A DNA stretch of 64,000 bases from Aradus depressus. Lineage: Eukaryota; Arthropoda; Insecta; Hemiptera; Aradidae. Under the pieces are notes generated by a model. It saw nothing but the letters and a program-made list of their open reading frames with translations, made no database searches and was not told where the DNA came from. The DNA lies in assembly GCA_963662175.1 (NCBI GenBank), contig OY759215.1, positions 27,751,534 to 27,815,533 on the forward strand. The letters are read 5' to 3'. The position numbers were made by a program, and so were the translations under genes. Positions 38,889-48,268 of this stretch are shown piece after piece (position 1 is the stretch's first letter; every line of letters begins with the position of its first letter).

Positions 38889-39611
38889 CAGTAAACTCTC
38901 GATTATCCGCGGTGCCTGTAGGAGGCATTTTTATAAAAAAGGAAGGAACCGAAAATTATTTCACAAAAATTGAAATAAAGTTACTAAATACATACTTAAA
39001 CGTAATAAAAATCGTAAATAACAAATATACATACAGTACAGTACAATTAATAATGTATGTACAGTACAAAACGTTTTTGTAGTTCAGTATTACTGTGCAG
39101 TACATACATCGGTGTATACGTAGTGTGTGCTTGAGCAGTTTTGGACGCGACTAGCGGCACTGCAGATGTTTGCTTACTTAGCGTGCGAGTGAATCGCCTG
39201 ACCAGTGAGTCATCTGCACGTGATGCAGCATTAGGACACATTGACAGCATTATTCAATACCTTGAAGAGCAAGACGACGCATCACTTTGTGACAAGATGA
39301 TGTTGAGAAAACTCAAATCACAAATAAAGATAAAGTGTTGCACTACGAAAAAGCAAAAGCAAATGACTTTTTTGTTAAACAGTAAACATGACTTTTTAAT
39401 AACCTACATGACATTGATTGAGTTTTGTTATCAGGTACGTCCTTTTATTGTATAATAAACTTATTTAAAGCACTACTTGTGTGTTGTTTTTTTAGTGCCT
39501 TCGGCCTTTGTTTAACCATTATCGGCAATTTTGGCTTTCGGCTTATCCGCGAAATTCGATTATCCGCGGTATCCACGCCAGTCAATCCCGCGGATAATCG
39601 GGAGTTTACTG
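38889..39611 (+). mobile_element. pogo/Tigger-type DNA transposon derivative
   Basis: 723 bp with inverted ends CAGTAAACTCTCGATTATCC and GGATAATCGGGAGTTTACTG, each bordered by TA (38887-38888, 39612-39613) as expected for Tc1/mariner-pogo insertions. Extra inverted subterminal copies of ATTATCCGCGGT lie near 39560. It contains the C-terminal end of a transposase frame only; the DDE core is deleted. Confidence 0.92.
39141..39455 (+). pseudogene. Tigger/jerky-like transposase C-terminal remnant
   Basis: The frame includes SARDAALGHIDSIIQYLEEQ followed by DDASLCDKMMLRKLKSQI, the pattern of the helical C-terminal tail of pogo/Tigger transposases (A..AL..ID....YLE.Q.D.S..D...LR.L...I). The helix-turn-helix DNA-binding domains and the DDE catalytic triad are absent. 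The methionine at 39141 is only the first ATG of the frame. Probably not translated into an active protein. Confidence 0.7.
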
Positions 39612-39629
39612 TATATATATAATTCGCCA

Positions 39630-40262
39630 AAAAATTCGAGTTATAGAGTTTTCGACTTATAGAGGATTTCGACTTAGGCGGATTTTGATTCGACTTGTTG
39701 AGGTTAAGATTCATTCCAACTAATTTTGAGTTAGAGAGGTGAAATAAATAAAAATTCAAGTTACAGAGGTAACAAACATATTTATATTTATTATAAATCA
39801 ACATAATTTCAAAACATCCTTAAAATAAAAAATACGTAGTATATGTAGGTATTAAAAAAAGTCAGTCATTTTTTTTTGCTTTAGATAATTGGTAGTCCTA
39901 TTTATTGTATACTCCTAAATTGTTTTCTAAGAAACAATGGTGTACATTGTCGGCAAATTCTTAAAGTCGGTAACTTACTTTTCTTCGAGCTATAGAGGTA
40001 ATAAGTTTCAAATAATCGAGTTGTAAAGGTTGTAAAATAAAACATTGCTATGTTCGAGATATAGAGGTCCACATTATTTTTTCGAGTTATAGAGGGAAAA
40101 TATGTACCAAAATGGCTTGTAGGGACTCACTGATTATTTCTACTAATAGAGGGTTGAGATTTCGAGTAATGGAGGTTTTGGGGCTTGAAGGGAAAGGAAC
40201 AAAACTTTTTTTCGAGTTTTGGAGGTTTTCGACTTATCGAGGTTCGATTTAAAGAGTTTCTA
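39630..40262. repeat. Irregular array of TTCGAGTTATAGAGG-like motifs
   Basis: About a dozen direct copies of a 13-15-nt motif (TTCGAGTTATAGAG, TTCGACTTATAGAGG, TTCGAGCTATAGAGGTAA, TTCGAGATATAGAGGT, TTCGAGTAATGGAGG, TTCGACTTATCGAGG and others) spaced 20-110 bp apart. The right edge ends AGAGTTTCTACTGTA, which reads like a Tc1/pogo terminus followed by TA. It could be a transposon with multiplied subterminal transposase-binding sites. No matching left terminus was found, as it lies directly against the Tigger element. Confidence 0.75.
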
Positions 40263-40644
40263 CTGTATATAGGAATGCTTTGGATAAATGAAAAAATTAC
40301 TGAACTTATTTTTCTCAGATAAGGAAACTGTGGACGCTGTAATTTCTCTGACTTAAATCCTGTTTTAGTTGTCAGTCCGAGCTAATTATTTAACGAGACC
40401 ATAAATTGCCTTTGGAACTCGAGAGAAAACTGCTGGATGGAGATGGATTTCATTTGTCAGTCCAGTGACACCCCAGTGGCTCCACTTACTGGGGATTTCT
40501 TCGCCCAAATAGGTTAGCCAACTCTCGCCTTAATCCAGTTCCTTTCTTGACTCCATTTCCTTGTTCTCTGTCTCTCCCACTGGTCGATCACCTCACCCCT
40601 ATTTCCATAGGTTTAATCCACTGGACCTGCGTTTTCTCAATTTA
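40263..40644. other. Candidate single-copy island
   Basis: GAGCTAATTATTTAACGAGA and TTGTCAGTCCAGTGACACC occur. No repeat match and no convincing frame. Confidence 0.3.
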
Positions 40645-41655
40645 CACAAGGGAGTTTTCAAAGGAATTTCATGTTTTTCGACCTCTAGATTCCAAATATG
40701 AGAAGAAAAATTCTGTCTTTATGTCTGTGAACGCGATAAATTTTTCAATTTCAATTCAATTCTTTATTAGCCTTTGGGAAATACATCTTTTAGGCTCAGG
40801 GTTTGGCCTGATATATACATTATTCAGTTAAAAAAAAAAATAAATAAATGAAAATAGAAAGTAGTAATAATAATAAAGTACAAAGTAATAGAACCTAACT
40901 GTTAATTAACAAATGAAAAAAAAAAAATAGTGAAAAAACTTCTAATGAAATGTTATTTTATTTAAAAACTTCAATGTCCTCTGATTTTTAGCGCCCTTAC
41001 TATGTATAGTATGATATTATTGAGGTTTTGGTTGTTTGTAATGTTGAAGAGGGTCTTGTGAGGTTGTGGGCTCTTTAGTGCTTCTACCAGGTACTTTTTT
41101 CTTAGTTGGCTGAAGGCTGGACACTCCATGAAGAAGTGGTGGATGTCGTCCGGTCGGTCTTCGTTGCAGACACTACAGCTGTCTTCCCTGTTGAAGAGGT
41201 AGGTCACTCCTCCCACCATCACTCTAGCCAGGCTTTCTCTACACAGCCGTATCTGAGCCAACACTCTCGTCCTCTCGATGTTTGTGCTTTAGCTTTAAGT
41301 AGACGTAGCCGTAAATATACCTTGTATGTGAGATTATAGTCAGATTCCAGGATGTGCTGAATGTCTCTATCGCGGCTCCTTTCTTCTGTGAACACGATAA
41401 ATCCCGATAGAATGAATGTATATGTGTGTGACAGGAAATTTTATATGTGAATCCAGAATCTTCTAAGGACTACACTTATGGGTTTTCAGCCATATTGGTC
41501 AAAGGGAAGGGAGGCTTAACTAGGAAAACTCCAATAACTGCCAATAGAATGAATGTATCGACATGAAATTACTAGGTTTGGAGGAGGAGTGAAAAGTTAA
41601 TTAAGTAATTTGTTCTGGGGATGTAGATTGCTGGTGATCAACCGACGACTTTTAT
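40645..41655 (+). mobile_element. Family P copy split by a LINE
   Basis: Left 40645-40741: AGTTTTCAAAGGAATTTCAT, ATTCTGTCTTTATGTCTGTG. Right 41385-41655: TCCCGATAGAATGAATGTAT, GGTTTTCAGCCATATTGGTC, TTAATTAAGTAATTTGTTCT, then GGGGATGTAGATTGC and GGTGATCAACCGACGACTTT. Full 3' end present. Confidence 0.9.
40742..41384 (-). mobile_element. 5'-truncated LINE with 18-bp duplication
   Basis: 643 bp between TCTGTGAACGCGATAAAT (40724-40741) and TCTGTGAACACGATAAAT (41385-41402). On the minus strand the ORF end reads LAQIRLCRESLARVMVGGVT, then CSVCNEDRPDDIHHFFMECP (a C-x2-C-x8-H-x4-C zinc motif common at LINE ORF2 C-termini), then ALKIRGH, stop. The 3' end has CTAATAAAGAATTGAATTGA, a short-repeat tail with an AATAAA signal instead of poly-A. 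The clade is not certain. Confidence 0.92.
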
Positions 41656-41776
41656 GTTTTTTCTGCTGGGCTTCATTGTGCAAGACTCAACCTTTCCCGA
41701 AAATATTGTCCAAAATTGTGTTGATAAGTTTTATATAATGAATGCTTTGATCCATTTTTTTTTTTGGTGCAGCTTG

Positions 41777-42598
41777 TAAGGACGAGCATCGGTGGTAGGC
41801 AACCATGTTCGATGTTTTTACCATCGATGTTACAGTGTCGATGTTTGACGTTGCAAATACAAATACAATCTTTGTACATAACCTTCCGTTTATTTGTGAC
41901 TTTGAGTGCTATTTATAAATAAAGAAGCGACGTGGTTTTTAAAGTGTATATTGTGTGTTATTTTTAGTTTATTTCAATTGTTTTAATTAATATTTTCACT
42001 TTGCATTTGTTATGCCTAAGTCTAGGAAAAGTGAAGTGTGGCTTCATTATGACAAGTCTGCTGATGGAAAGAGTGCGAAGTGCAGGCATTGCACTAAAAT
42101 TATTAAATCAAATGGTAACACTTCAAATTTGATGGGCCACCTGAATCCAAATGCTCCAGCAGAAAAAATCCAACAGGATCCCCTCTCCTTCTGGAAAGAT
42201 ATGAAGGCAACCTATCCGAACATGTCAGAAGTTGTGGTTGAGTTCCTTGCCGTAGTTGGCACATCCGTTCCCTCTCAGCGATTATTTTCCAAAGCTGGAC
42301 AGATTATTACAAAAACCAGAATTCGCTTAGAGGGAAAGTTGGCTTCAAAATTGTTTTTTTTTAAAATTCCGTGCCGGAGAAATTATGGTAGTGGTACTAA
42401 TTATTATACTTGTCATATTTTTGTAATATTTATGCTCTTTTAATAAATAAAAACAAAATTACTTGTCCGTGTTGTTTGTGTAATGAGTACTTATTAACAT
42501 CGATGTTTTAAGGGCGATGTTTTAGCATCATTGATGGTGGGGTTCCGATGTTTATTCAATGGTAAACATCGATGTTTTTCTTTCGATGTTCATCCCTA
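41777..42598 (+). mobile_element. hAT transposon deletion derivative, 822 bp
   Basis: Inverted ends TAAGGACGAGCATCG and CGATGTTCATCCCTA (11 of 15 positions match) and an 8-bp duplication GCAGCTTG (41769-41776) / GCACCTTG (42599-42606), one mismatch. Both subterminal regions carry repeated CATCGATG/CGATGTTT motifs, likely transposase-binding sites. The only gene is a 143-codon frame joining transposase N- and C-terminal domains, so the catalytic middle is deleted. Confidence 0.92.
42012..42443 (+). CDS. BED finger fused to hAT dimerisation domain
   Basis: An intact 143-codon frame. Residues about 8-45 form a BED-type zinc finger: SEVWLHYDK, then AKCRHC, then GNTSNLMGHL. The C-x2-C pair and one His are present, but the second His ligand is lost (HLNPNAP where HLxxxHP is usual), just at the deletion joint. 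Residues about 55-117 match the hAT C-terminal dimerisation region: DPLSFWKDM, then VVEFLAVVGTSVPSQRLFSK, KTRIRLEGKLASKLFFFK. The central RNase H-like DDE domain (normally some 400 residues) is missing. The start at 42012 precedes the BED region directly; the AATAAA at 42442 overlaps the stop codon. It may act as a DNA-binding or dimerising transposase repressor, or be unexpressed; the sequence alone cannot decide. Confidence 0.7.
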   Translation: MPKSRKSEVWLHYDKSADGKSAKCRHCTKIIKSNGNTSNLMGHLNPNAPAEKIQQDPLSFWKDMKATYPNMSEVVVEFLAVVGTSVPSQRLFSKAGQIITKTRIRLEGKLASKLFFFKIPCRRNYGSGTNYYTCHIFVIFMLF

Positions 42599-42606
42599 GC
42601 ACCTTG

Positions 42607-42984
42607 TACATCACCCTCTCGTGTGTCGAGATCAAGGTAGGGCATGTTTATAATTAATACTTTATTCTAATCAAAATGAGGCTGTGACGAGCTGGGGGCG
42701 ATCACCGGTCGGCCAATCTGCAACGATCGGTGAATGTCTAGCCGGTGTTACGCTGTTTTTTCTTCTCCCGCCTGGAGTCGACATATCGGCAGAACACTAG
42801 GTAGCCGACCTCCGTCACCAGCTGACGCTCAATTCAAAAAGAACACTAAATCTCGTCCTGTGTAAGTCACAGATATTTTTAAATTTTTATTGATTTTCAA
42901 AATAGTCGATAGGTCTTAAAGGAATAGTGAACATTTTATTGACTAATTCGTACTAAGGAAGTAAGAGGAGATATTCATTTAATA
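42607..42984. other. Unassigned segment
   Basis: A GC-richer part at 42680-42830 (GGGGGCGATCACCGGTCGGC) with no recognised frame; repeat status unknown. A P-like fragment TTATTGACTAATTCGTACTA lies at about 42938. Confidence 0.3.
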
Positions 42985-43094
42985 ATAATAATTTTATTTC
43001 CGTTAAACCAATACATGGTAATAGGATACGTCAAAAGAATTTATACATTGAGATAGCTTATAAATTAGATTTATAACTACTTGAGTCTAACACA

Positions 43095-43456
43095 TTTTTT
43101 TTTTTTTTTGCACTTGAGGGGGAAATGGCAGTCAAGCACATCCAGGGAAGATAGCCCTGGATAGTGTGGGGCTCGAGCCGTTGCTCCATACCCACTAAAA
43201 ACCCCTCCTTCGCCGATCCTGATTCCCTTCCGCGGAACTGACGGCCTGTCATTACTTCGCGGAAGGGAGGAGGGGTGGCTGGTAACACCCCTTCTTCTGT
43301 TCACATTGCCGCTACTGTTGTTCCTTGTCAGCCCTCTCCTGGAGGGCCAAACCACCCATGATGAGCGCTGCAAAATCGCAGCCTTCATCCCACAACTCCT
43401 GGGGGCGCAGCATAGCGTCCACGTAGCTGGTATCAGTCAGTGGGGCGCCCATGCTG
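43095..43456 (-). mobile_element. LINE 3' end with ORF C-terminus and poly-A
   Basis: The T-run at 43095-43109 is the poly-A tail on the minus strand. Same 3' UTR family as 11495-11704 (CCGCGGAACTGACGGCC, CCCTGGATAGTGTGGGGC). Upstream of the UTR, the last 46 codons of the ORF are intact. No duplication; the target lost about 45 bp. Confidence 0.9.
43312..43452 (-). pseudogene. C-terminal end of a LINE ORF
   Basis: 46 codons open to a TAG: it starts GAPLTDTSYVDAMLRPQELW and ends LALQERADKEQQ. No known domain in so short a piece, but the position just before the 3' UTR and poly-A makes it the end of the element's main ORF. Truncated by 5' loss at insertion. Confidence 0.65.
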
Positions 43457-43530
43457 AAATTAATAAAAAATAAACAAATAAATACTTAAAAGTATATGAG
43501 TACATAAACAAAATTAATACAAGATCTGCT

Positions 43531-44011
43531 CTATTCTTTATTCTAAATTTCAATCAACCAAAAAATTGAGGCACCCTTGATTGTGAGTTTGAGGCCCGGC
43601 TACTAGAGATCTCACTGTGAACCGGACAAACATTAATTCTTTTTAGATTTATCGTTTAAAGTGTATCCTACATAAATTTTTAAAAAAAAACTTTTTCATT
43701 CAATTGGAAAAGTAATTTTACTAATACCCTCTGTTGAATTTAGATTAAAAAAAAAAATTGAACATGAACCAAATGACATCTCATCCTCTCAAAATTACAT
43801 TAAACTCCTGTAATCTGTTCTGCCTTCTGTTGGTAATTAGATTCCCAGTTTTATTTTTATTTTTAGTCCCATCGTCTTTTATAAATTCATCCTGTGGCAA
43901 CGACCTGAAGAATTTTGAAAATACGCACGAAAATAACCAAATACAATACCATTAACAAATAAAATTTAAAAACAAATTTTTTTAAATATGTTTTAGAAAA
44001 CGCGATAAATT
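43531..44011. other. Unassigned segment
   Basis: It contains CTGAAGA...GAAA at 43905-43920 with too short a spacer for a stem. No family match, no gene. Confidence 0.3.
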
Positions 44012-44118
44012 TTATTTTACTTTCCCAGTTATACAAAGTGTAGGAAAAGTTATGGAATCGGGCAGAAATTTGATGTTGAATTTTCACCGGAATTTCATGT
44101 TTTACGGCCTCCTGATTC
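44012..44118 (+). mobile_element. Family P 5' fragment
   Basis: The tip ACTTTCCCAGTTATAC...GTGTAGGAAAAGT carries one paired change (C to T against G to A) and one mismatch. Then TTATGGAATCGGGCAG, TTTTCACCGGAATTTCATG. Confidence 0.85.
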
Positions 44119-45057
44119 CTTCCTGAAAAATAAATAAATTATATTTTCCAAATTGTACTCTGGCAGATATGCTAAAAATGTTGAACTTAAAAACTATTGT
44201 CCGCGAATTTAATGCCCGTAAAAGTCGCAAGTCGCATTTCAATAAATAAAAAAATGTATGCTTTGTTTTTATTGTAATAACTACTCCACGTATCTCTTTC
44301 GTCTTTCGTACATATTCTAAGGTACATCTATTTCGTTGTAATAAATACGTTAACAATTTTTTAAAGACCGATACTAGTTTACTAGTGGATAGAGGGGCCC
44401 ATAGGCGTGGATTGCTTAGGGCATCAAGTAGTCTTAATCCGGCACTGTCTGCTGTAGAGAAATTGGTAACACAGCCTTTTTTGTTACACCACATTATTGG
44501 TATTAAACAACACTGACATATATGGTAGTGTTGTGCAGTTTTTAGAGTCGGTGAATGCAAAAGTATAAATTTAATATTGAATAGATTGGCTATGGCGAAA
44601 AGCTAAGGCAAAAAAAAAAAAAAATTAATTCGAATGCTAGAGGACGGAGCCCTCCTGATGGCCAAGTGCCGCAGAGCCCTTTGTTAATAAATTTTAAAAC
44701 TTTATTGGTGGGACAATTTGGAAAATCATCTATTACTGAAAGGAGATGGGAGTGAGTTGAGTGTTAGGCTCTCTCTATTCAATGGGTGGGGCCCCTGGAG
44801 GCCGTGTCTCCGTGAAAGGTAAATCCTGGAAGAGGACCAGATAAGCTCCTGGTAAATTTACTAACAAAATTTAACATAATCCCTCCACCACCTCAGAACA
44901 CTATTTTCCCTTCATCTGTCCACACAAAACCATCCCCACTGTCCCCTCTTCTCTCTCAATTTTCTGTTTTCACTTTTGTTGTAATCTAGATTATATTATT
45001 TCAAAACAAATATTTTTGTTTAAAAAATAGGTATGAGGACTAGATAATATGCATTTC
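44119..45057. other. Unassigned, possibly single-copy
   Basis: A 152-codon minus frame (44102-44560) has no recognisable domain and begins and ends in AT-rich or P sequence. An A-run at 44611-44624 could be a retroposon tail (minus-end not found). No family match. Confidence 0.3.
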
Positions 45058-45230
45058 CTTTCACTTCCCCAGCTATACGATATATAGTGATAAACCCTTC
45101 AGCATGCCGTCCTTCGGCAAGCGATGGTCTCGACCCTGTTCGTTAAAGATCGTGAATGAACCTAGGTAGGCAAACTCTAGGACGCCCAGAGTATAATCGA
45201 GCTCATGTCGATATGACATCGCAATTACTA
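45058..45230 (+). mobile_element. Family P tip followed by SINE-A fragment
   Basis: CACTTCCCCAGCTATACGAT (P tip) at 45062-45085, then SINE-A pieces CAGCATGCCGTCCTTCGG, AAGCGATGGTCTCGACCC, GTTAAAGATCGTGAATGAAC and TCATGTCGATATGACATCGC. Both are heavily deleted. Confidence 0.7.
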
Positions 45231-45790
45231 ACTGAGAAGCCGTCACCCCTGTTTACTGAAGTTCTCTGGCTGATCTGATGACAATGTCTGTTACTTGAGT
45301 GCTGTGATGTAGCCCAGGTAGCCATCTCCCAATCCAAGGAGCGACTGAGGGCCCTCCAGCACTGAGCTAAGAGGCTTCTTTTGTTCTATTTTGCTGGCTC
45401 AACTATTTCCGTTTTTTCACTATTATTGATCAAACAACCCTCCACAGAGTCTTCAGGGTTCAAGTGCTCCTTTGAAAATCAATTCAATTTTCTACTTAAT
45501 ACTGAAAAGTTGAGGACCGCTTCTTCAGGGTGCAAGAGGGTAGAGAGTATTCTGACTATAAATAATAAAACTGCAGAGGCGGATGTTCCCCTAGAACCTA
45601 GTATGTACCAGTCCTCTACACAGTGTTCATTGCTGATATCCCCCAACAATTCTGATACTCTCATCAGACATATGTAATTTTTTCGTTACTTTTTCTTTAA
45701 GATATTTTCCGATTTGACATATATGATAATGAACACGTTAAATAATATTCTAGTTAATTATAGTATAATGAATATCAAAAATATTTTCAT
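45231..45790. other. Unassigned segment
   Basis: A 98-codon plus frame at 45381-45677 with no recognised domain. No repeat match. Possibly single-copy. Confidence 0.3.
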
Positions 45791-45935
45791 GAGTAAGTTA
45801 TGTAATCGATCTAAAATTCGATGCGGAATTTTCAACGGAATTTCATGTTTTCCACCTCCTGATTCCAAATATGAATAAAAAAAAAATTGTCACGAAATTT
45901 TATAAGTGAATTCAGAACCCACTAAGTATGACACC
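45791..45935 (+). mobile_element. Family P 5' fragment
   Basis: AAGTTATGTAATCGATCTAA, GCGGAATTTTCAACGGAATT, CACGAAATTTTATAAGTGAA. The hairpin tip is absent. Confidence 0.8.
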
Positions 45936-45964
45936 TAACATTACTTTGAAATATTTCCTCTGGA

Positions 45965-46345
45965 AATTAATCGTACATTGTTTGTGGTGCTATAACTTTT
46001 TTCGTATTGGTCCAAATGTGAGGGCACATTGGCGATTTGAAAGTTATTAAGGTATATTTTGGTGAGATTCACTTCTTCCGTAGGACTAACAGTTTTCGTG
46101 GAAATCAAGCAAACGTCTAAAAAAATGAGTTTCAAAACATCATTTAAGACGGTTTTCGACATGTCTTTAGCAAACCTTCAAAAAATCGTATTTCAATGTG
46201 CCTTTTAGTTTTCTCTACAATTTTTATTTGCAGAGATTTTTGATTTAATCTAGATATATAAGCAGTATAAAATGTTCTTGGTCTCAATTTTCGTCTGATT
46301 TCGGCCAAAATCTAACCAGATGTAAGCTAGCATGTAAAATATAGT
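45965..46345 (-). mobile_element. Family Q copy
   Basis: Reverse: TGCTATAACTTTTTTCGTAT, CGTAGGACTAACAGTTTTCG, AGCAAACGTCTAAAAAAATG, GACGGTTTTCGACATGTC, TTCTCTACAATTTTTATTTG, TTTCGGCCAAAATCTAACC. Confidence 0.85.
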
Positions 46346-46446
46346 TGAATGTTACAATCTCAGTTAGACCGCTCATAAAGTTCAAATCATACAGTCCAAA
46401 CGTACAGTCCGATAGATGCACAGACAGGCATCATCTCTTACACCAG

Positions 46447-46745
46447 AGGGCGCCGGTAGCTCAGTGGAGTGCTTTCTCTTGCTTACTGAGCTCAAGTTGG
46501 CGGGTTCGAAACTTATCTGGAAGGTAAAATAAACTTAAGCACGCCATCCTTCGGACGGAACGTTAAGCGATGGTCCCGAGTCTGTACGTTACTCGTTAAA
46601 TACCCCTACCCTAGGTGAATAAAAATTTAGGACTGCCATAGTAGAGTCGGGCTCATGTCCACCAGAGCAACGAAAGAGTCCTCTGGTAGTAGACGATATG
46701 ACCTCGTAGTTAAATCCCGGGCATGAATCATAATAACTAACCAAT
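46447..46745 (+). mobile_element. SINE-A copy
   Basis: A full head (GGCGCCGGTAGCTCAGTGG, GGCGGGTTCGAAAC), then TTCGGACGGAACGTTAAGCG, GTCGGGCTCATGTCCACCAG, and tail GCATGAATCATAATAACTAA. Small internal deletions. 46746-46915 is unassigned. Confidence 0.92.
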
Positions 46746-46915
46746 TCTTCTATACCTAAATTTATTTTCACAGATAACCTGAAGTTCGCAAAATGTTACG
46801 TCCAAAACTCGACAATCCCCCAAGGAGGTTAAAAAGAATTTGACACAAACTCTTGTTATAAGGGATACCATGAGGGTTCTCCGCAGGGTGTTCTTCCTCT
46901 CTTAAGCTTTTCATA

Positions 46916-47105
46916 CAGGAATAGTGGGATTGGGGAGAGGCTTAACTCAGAAACTCCAATAATTGCCGATGTAATGAATTCAATACACAATTATTGAATA
47001 TTAGCGCAAACTTTCAACTGGTTTTGGAGGAGGAGCGAATAGGTAATTGATTAATTCGTTGTGAGGAAGTACTCTGCCGGTGATTCACGGACGACTCTTT
47101 TATAT
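46916..47105 (+). mobile_element. Family P 3' part
   Basis: ATTGGGGAGAGGCTTAACTC, AATTGCCGATGTAATGAATT, TATTAGCGCAAACTTTCAAC, TTGATTAATTCGTTGTGAGG, CCGGTGATTCACGGACGACT. Confidence 0.85.
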
Positions 47106-47249
47106 TTAAGGAACTTCAAAGGACTTTCTTTCTTGAAAACCTTGACTAAAGTTGATGTGAAAAACATTTACGAAGACTTGGATAGTCTTGGAAAATGTTA
47201 TCAAAGTTCCCCATGGAAGACAGGAAGGAAGTATGGAAAAGTTGTGTAG

Positions 47250-47297
47250 GGAGATCCTGAGTCTTAAGATCCTGAGTCTCAAGATCCTGAGTCTCAC
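47250..47297. repeat. 15-bp tandem repeat, 3 units
   Basis: Three units of GATCCTGAGTCT followed by TAA, CAA or CAC. A small simple repeat within otherwise unassigned DNA (47106-47510). Confidence 0.85.
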
Positions 47298-47514
47298 CTA
47301 TTGAAGATAGACTCTTAAGACATTTTCTTCTTTTGGTATCAGATCTCTTCGGGGCCCTTATGTCGACACCCATGTTTAAACTAATTCCTTTTATTCTACC
47401 AACTTAGTCAATGTTTCGTATAAATTTACTTTCATGGAATTTCTTTGTACAGTCTTCTTCAAAATTTGGGTCGAATGAAAATAATAATATTTATTTTCAT
47501 ATACAGTGAAATCT

Positions 47515-47647
47515 CTCTGCAACCATGATGAGATCATGCGACCAAAGCCCAACGCTCTAGCCGGCACGGCCTTCAAGGCCCCAAAAAATAATATGGGATG
47601 ACTCAGTAAGCAAGCAGGCATACCACTGAGCTACCGGCGCCCTCTAA
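47515..47647 (-). mobile_element. SINE-B head joined to SINE-A head
   Basis: Minus-strand SINE-B 5' half at 47515-47582 (AACGCTCTAGCCGGCACGGC) is followed at 47596-47647 by a minus-strand SINE-A head (GCATACCACTGAGCTACCGG). Both are cut near the anticodon/B-box region, so the two tRNA-like heads sit side by side. 47648-47800 is unassigned. Confidence 0.8.
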
Positions 47648-47819
47648 TAAATTTGATCAAAATTTAAGCATCTACAAAGCTGGTGCAGATTGTGGAGAAT
47701 AACAGTCAATAAGGGGAAATGTCCATCACATATATTTCATTTTTTCTTTACGCTATTTCCTCATTTTACGTATGTAATAATGATACCTAACATTTTTCGC
47801 AGAGATATCGTGAACACTT

Positions 47820-48255
47820 AATGAAAAATATAAAGAAAAACGAATGTTTTTTAAAAATATTGTCTATTTCACAAATTATATAATAATATATAGAACGTGG
47901 GTTGTAGCCCGACCGAGGTCCTTAGTTTATTTTATCTGGGAGGTAAAATAAACTTAAGCACGCTGTCCTTCGGATGGGACGTTAAGCGATGGTCCCGAGC
48001 CTGTACGATGTCAGGTACTCGTTAAAGACCCCTGCCCTAGGTGAATAAAAATTTAGGGTAGGCAATATTTAGGACTCCCACAATAGAGTCGGGCTCTTGT
48101 CCACCAGAGTGACGATAGAGCGCTCTGGTAGTAGGCGATATGACCAAGTAGTTAAAGCCCGGGCATGAGTCATAAAACCTAACCTAATAATATATACATA
48201 ACTTGTGAAATAGACAATATTTTTAAAAAAACATTAGTTTTTCTTTATATTTTTT
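47820..48255. mobile_element. Element N foldback with SINE at its centre
   Basis: The left arm at about 47828-47892 (AAAGAAAAACGAATGTTTTT, AATATTGTCTATTTCACAAA) and right arm at about 48185-48250 (TGTGAAATAGACAATATTTT, AAACATTAGTTTTTCTTTAT) are inverted copies. Without the SINE they would form a palindrome of about 145 bp. Confidence 0.85.
47893..48184 (+). mobile_element. SINE-A, 5'-truncated, with 12-bp duplication
   Basis: Flanked by TAATAATATATA (47881-47892, 48185-48196). It starts at GAACGTGGGTTGTAGCCCGA within the B-box region and ends CATAAAACCTAACC (CCTAA tail type). It is among the copies closest to consensus, hence recent. Confidence 0.95.
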
Positions 48256-48268
48256 AGTCGGTGATAAA

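Larger units (their letters stand above)
42985..43530 (-). mobile_element. Family V copy split by a LINE
   Basis: The left part is nearly identical to 21350-21460: TTTATTTCCGTTAAACCAAT, TACGTCAAAAGAATTTATAC, ACTACTTGAGTCTAACACA. The right part resumes at 43457 with AAATTAATAAAAAATAAACA. About 45 bp of V are missing at the junction. Confidence 0.85.

Noticed and set aside
39141..39455. A host gene encoding a jerky/Tigger-like protein
   Set aside because: The frame lies between TA-flanked inverted ends and lacks the DNA-binding and DDE domains, so it is transposon debris.
43905..43920. Another hammerhead-like core (CTGAAGA...GAAA)
   Set aside because: Only five bases lie between the two boxes, too few for helix II.
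44102..44560. 152-codon minus-strand frame
   Set aside because: No domain, low-complexity AT codons, and its end overlaps a family P fragment.
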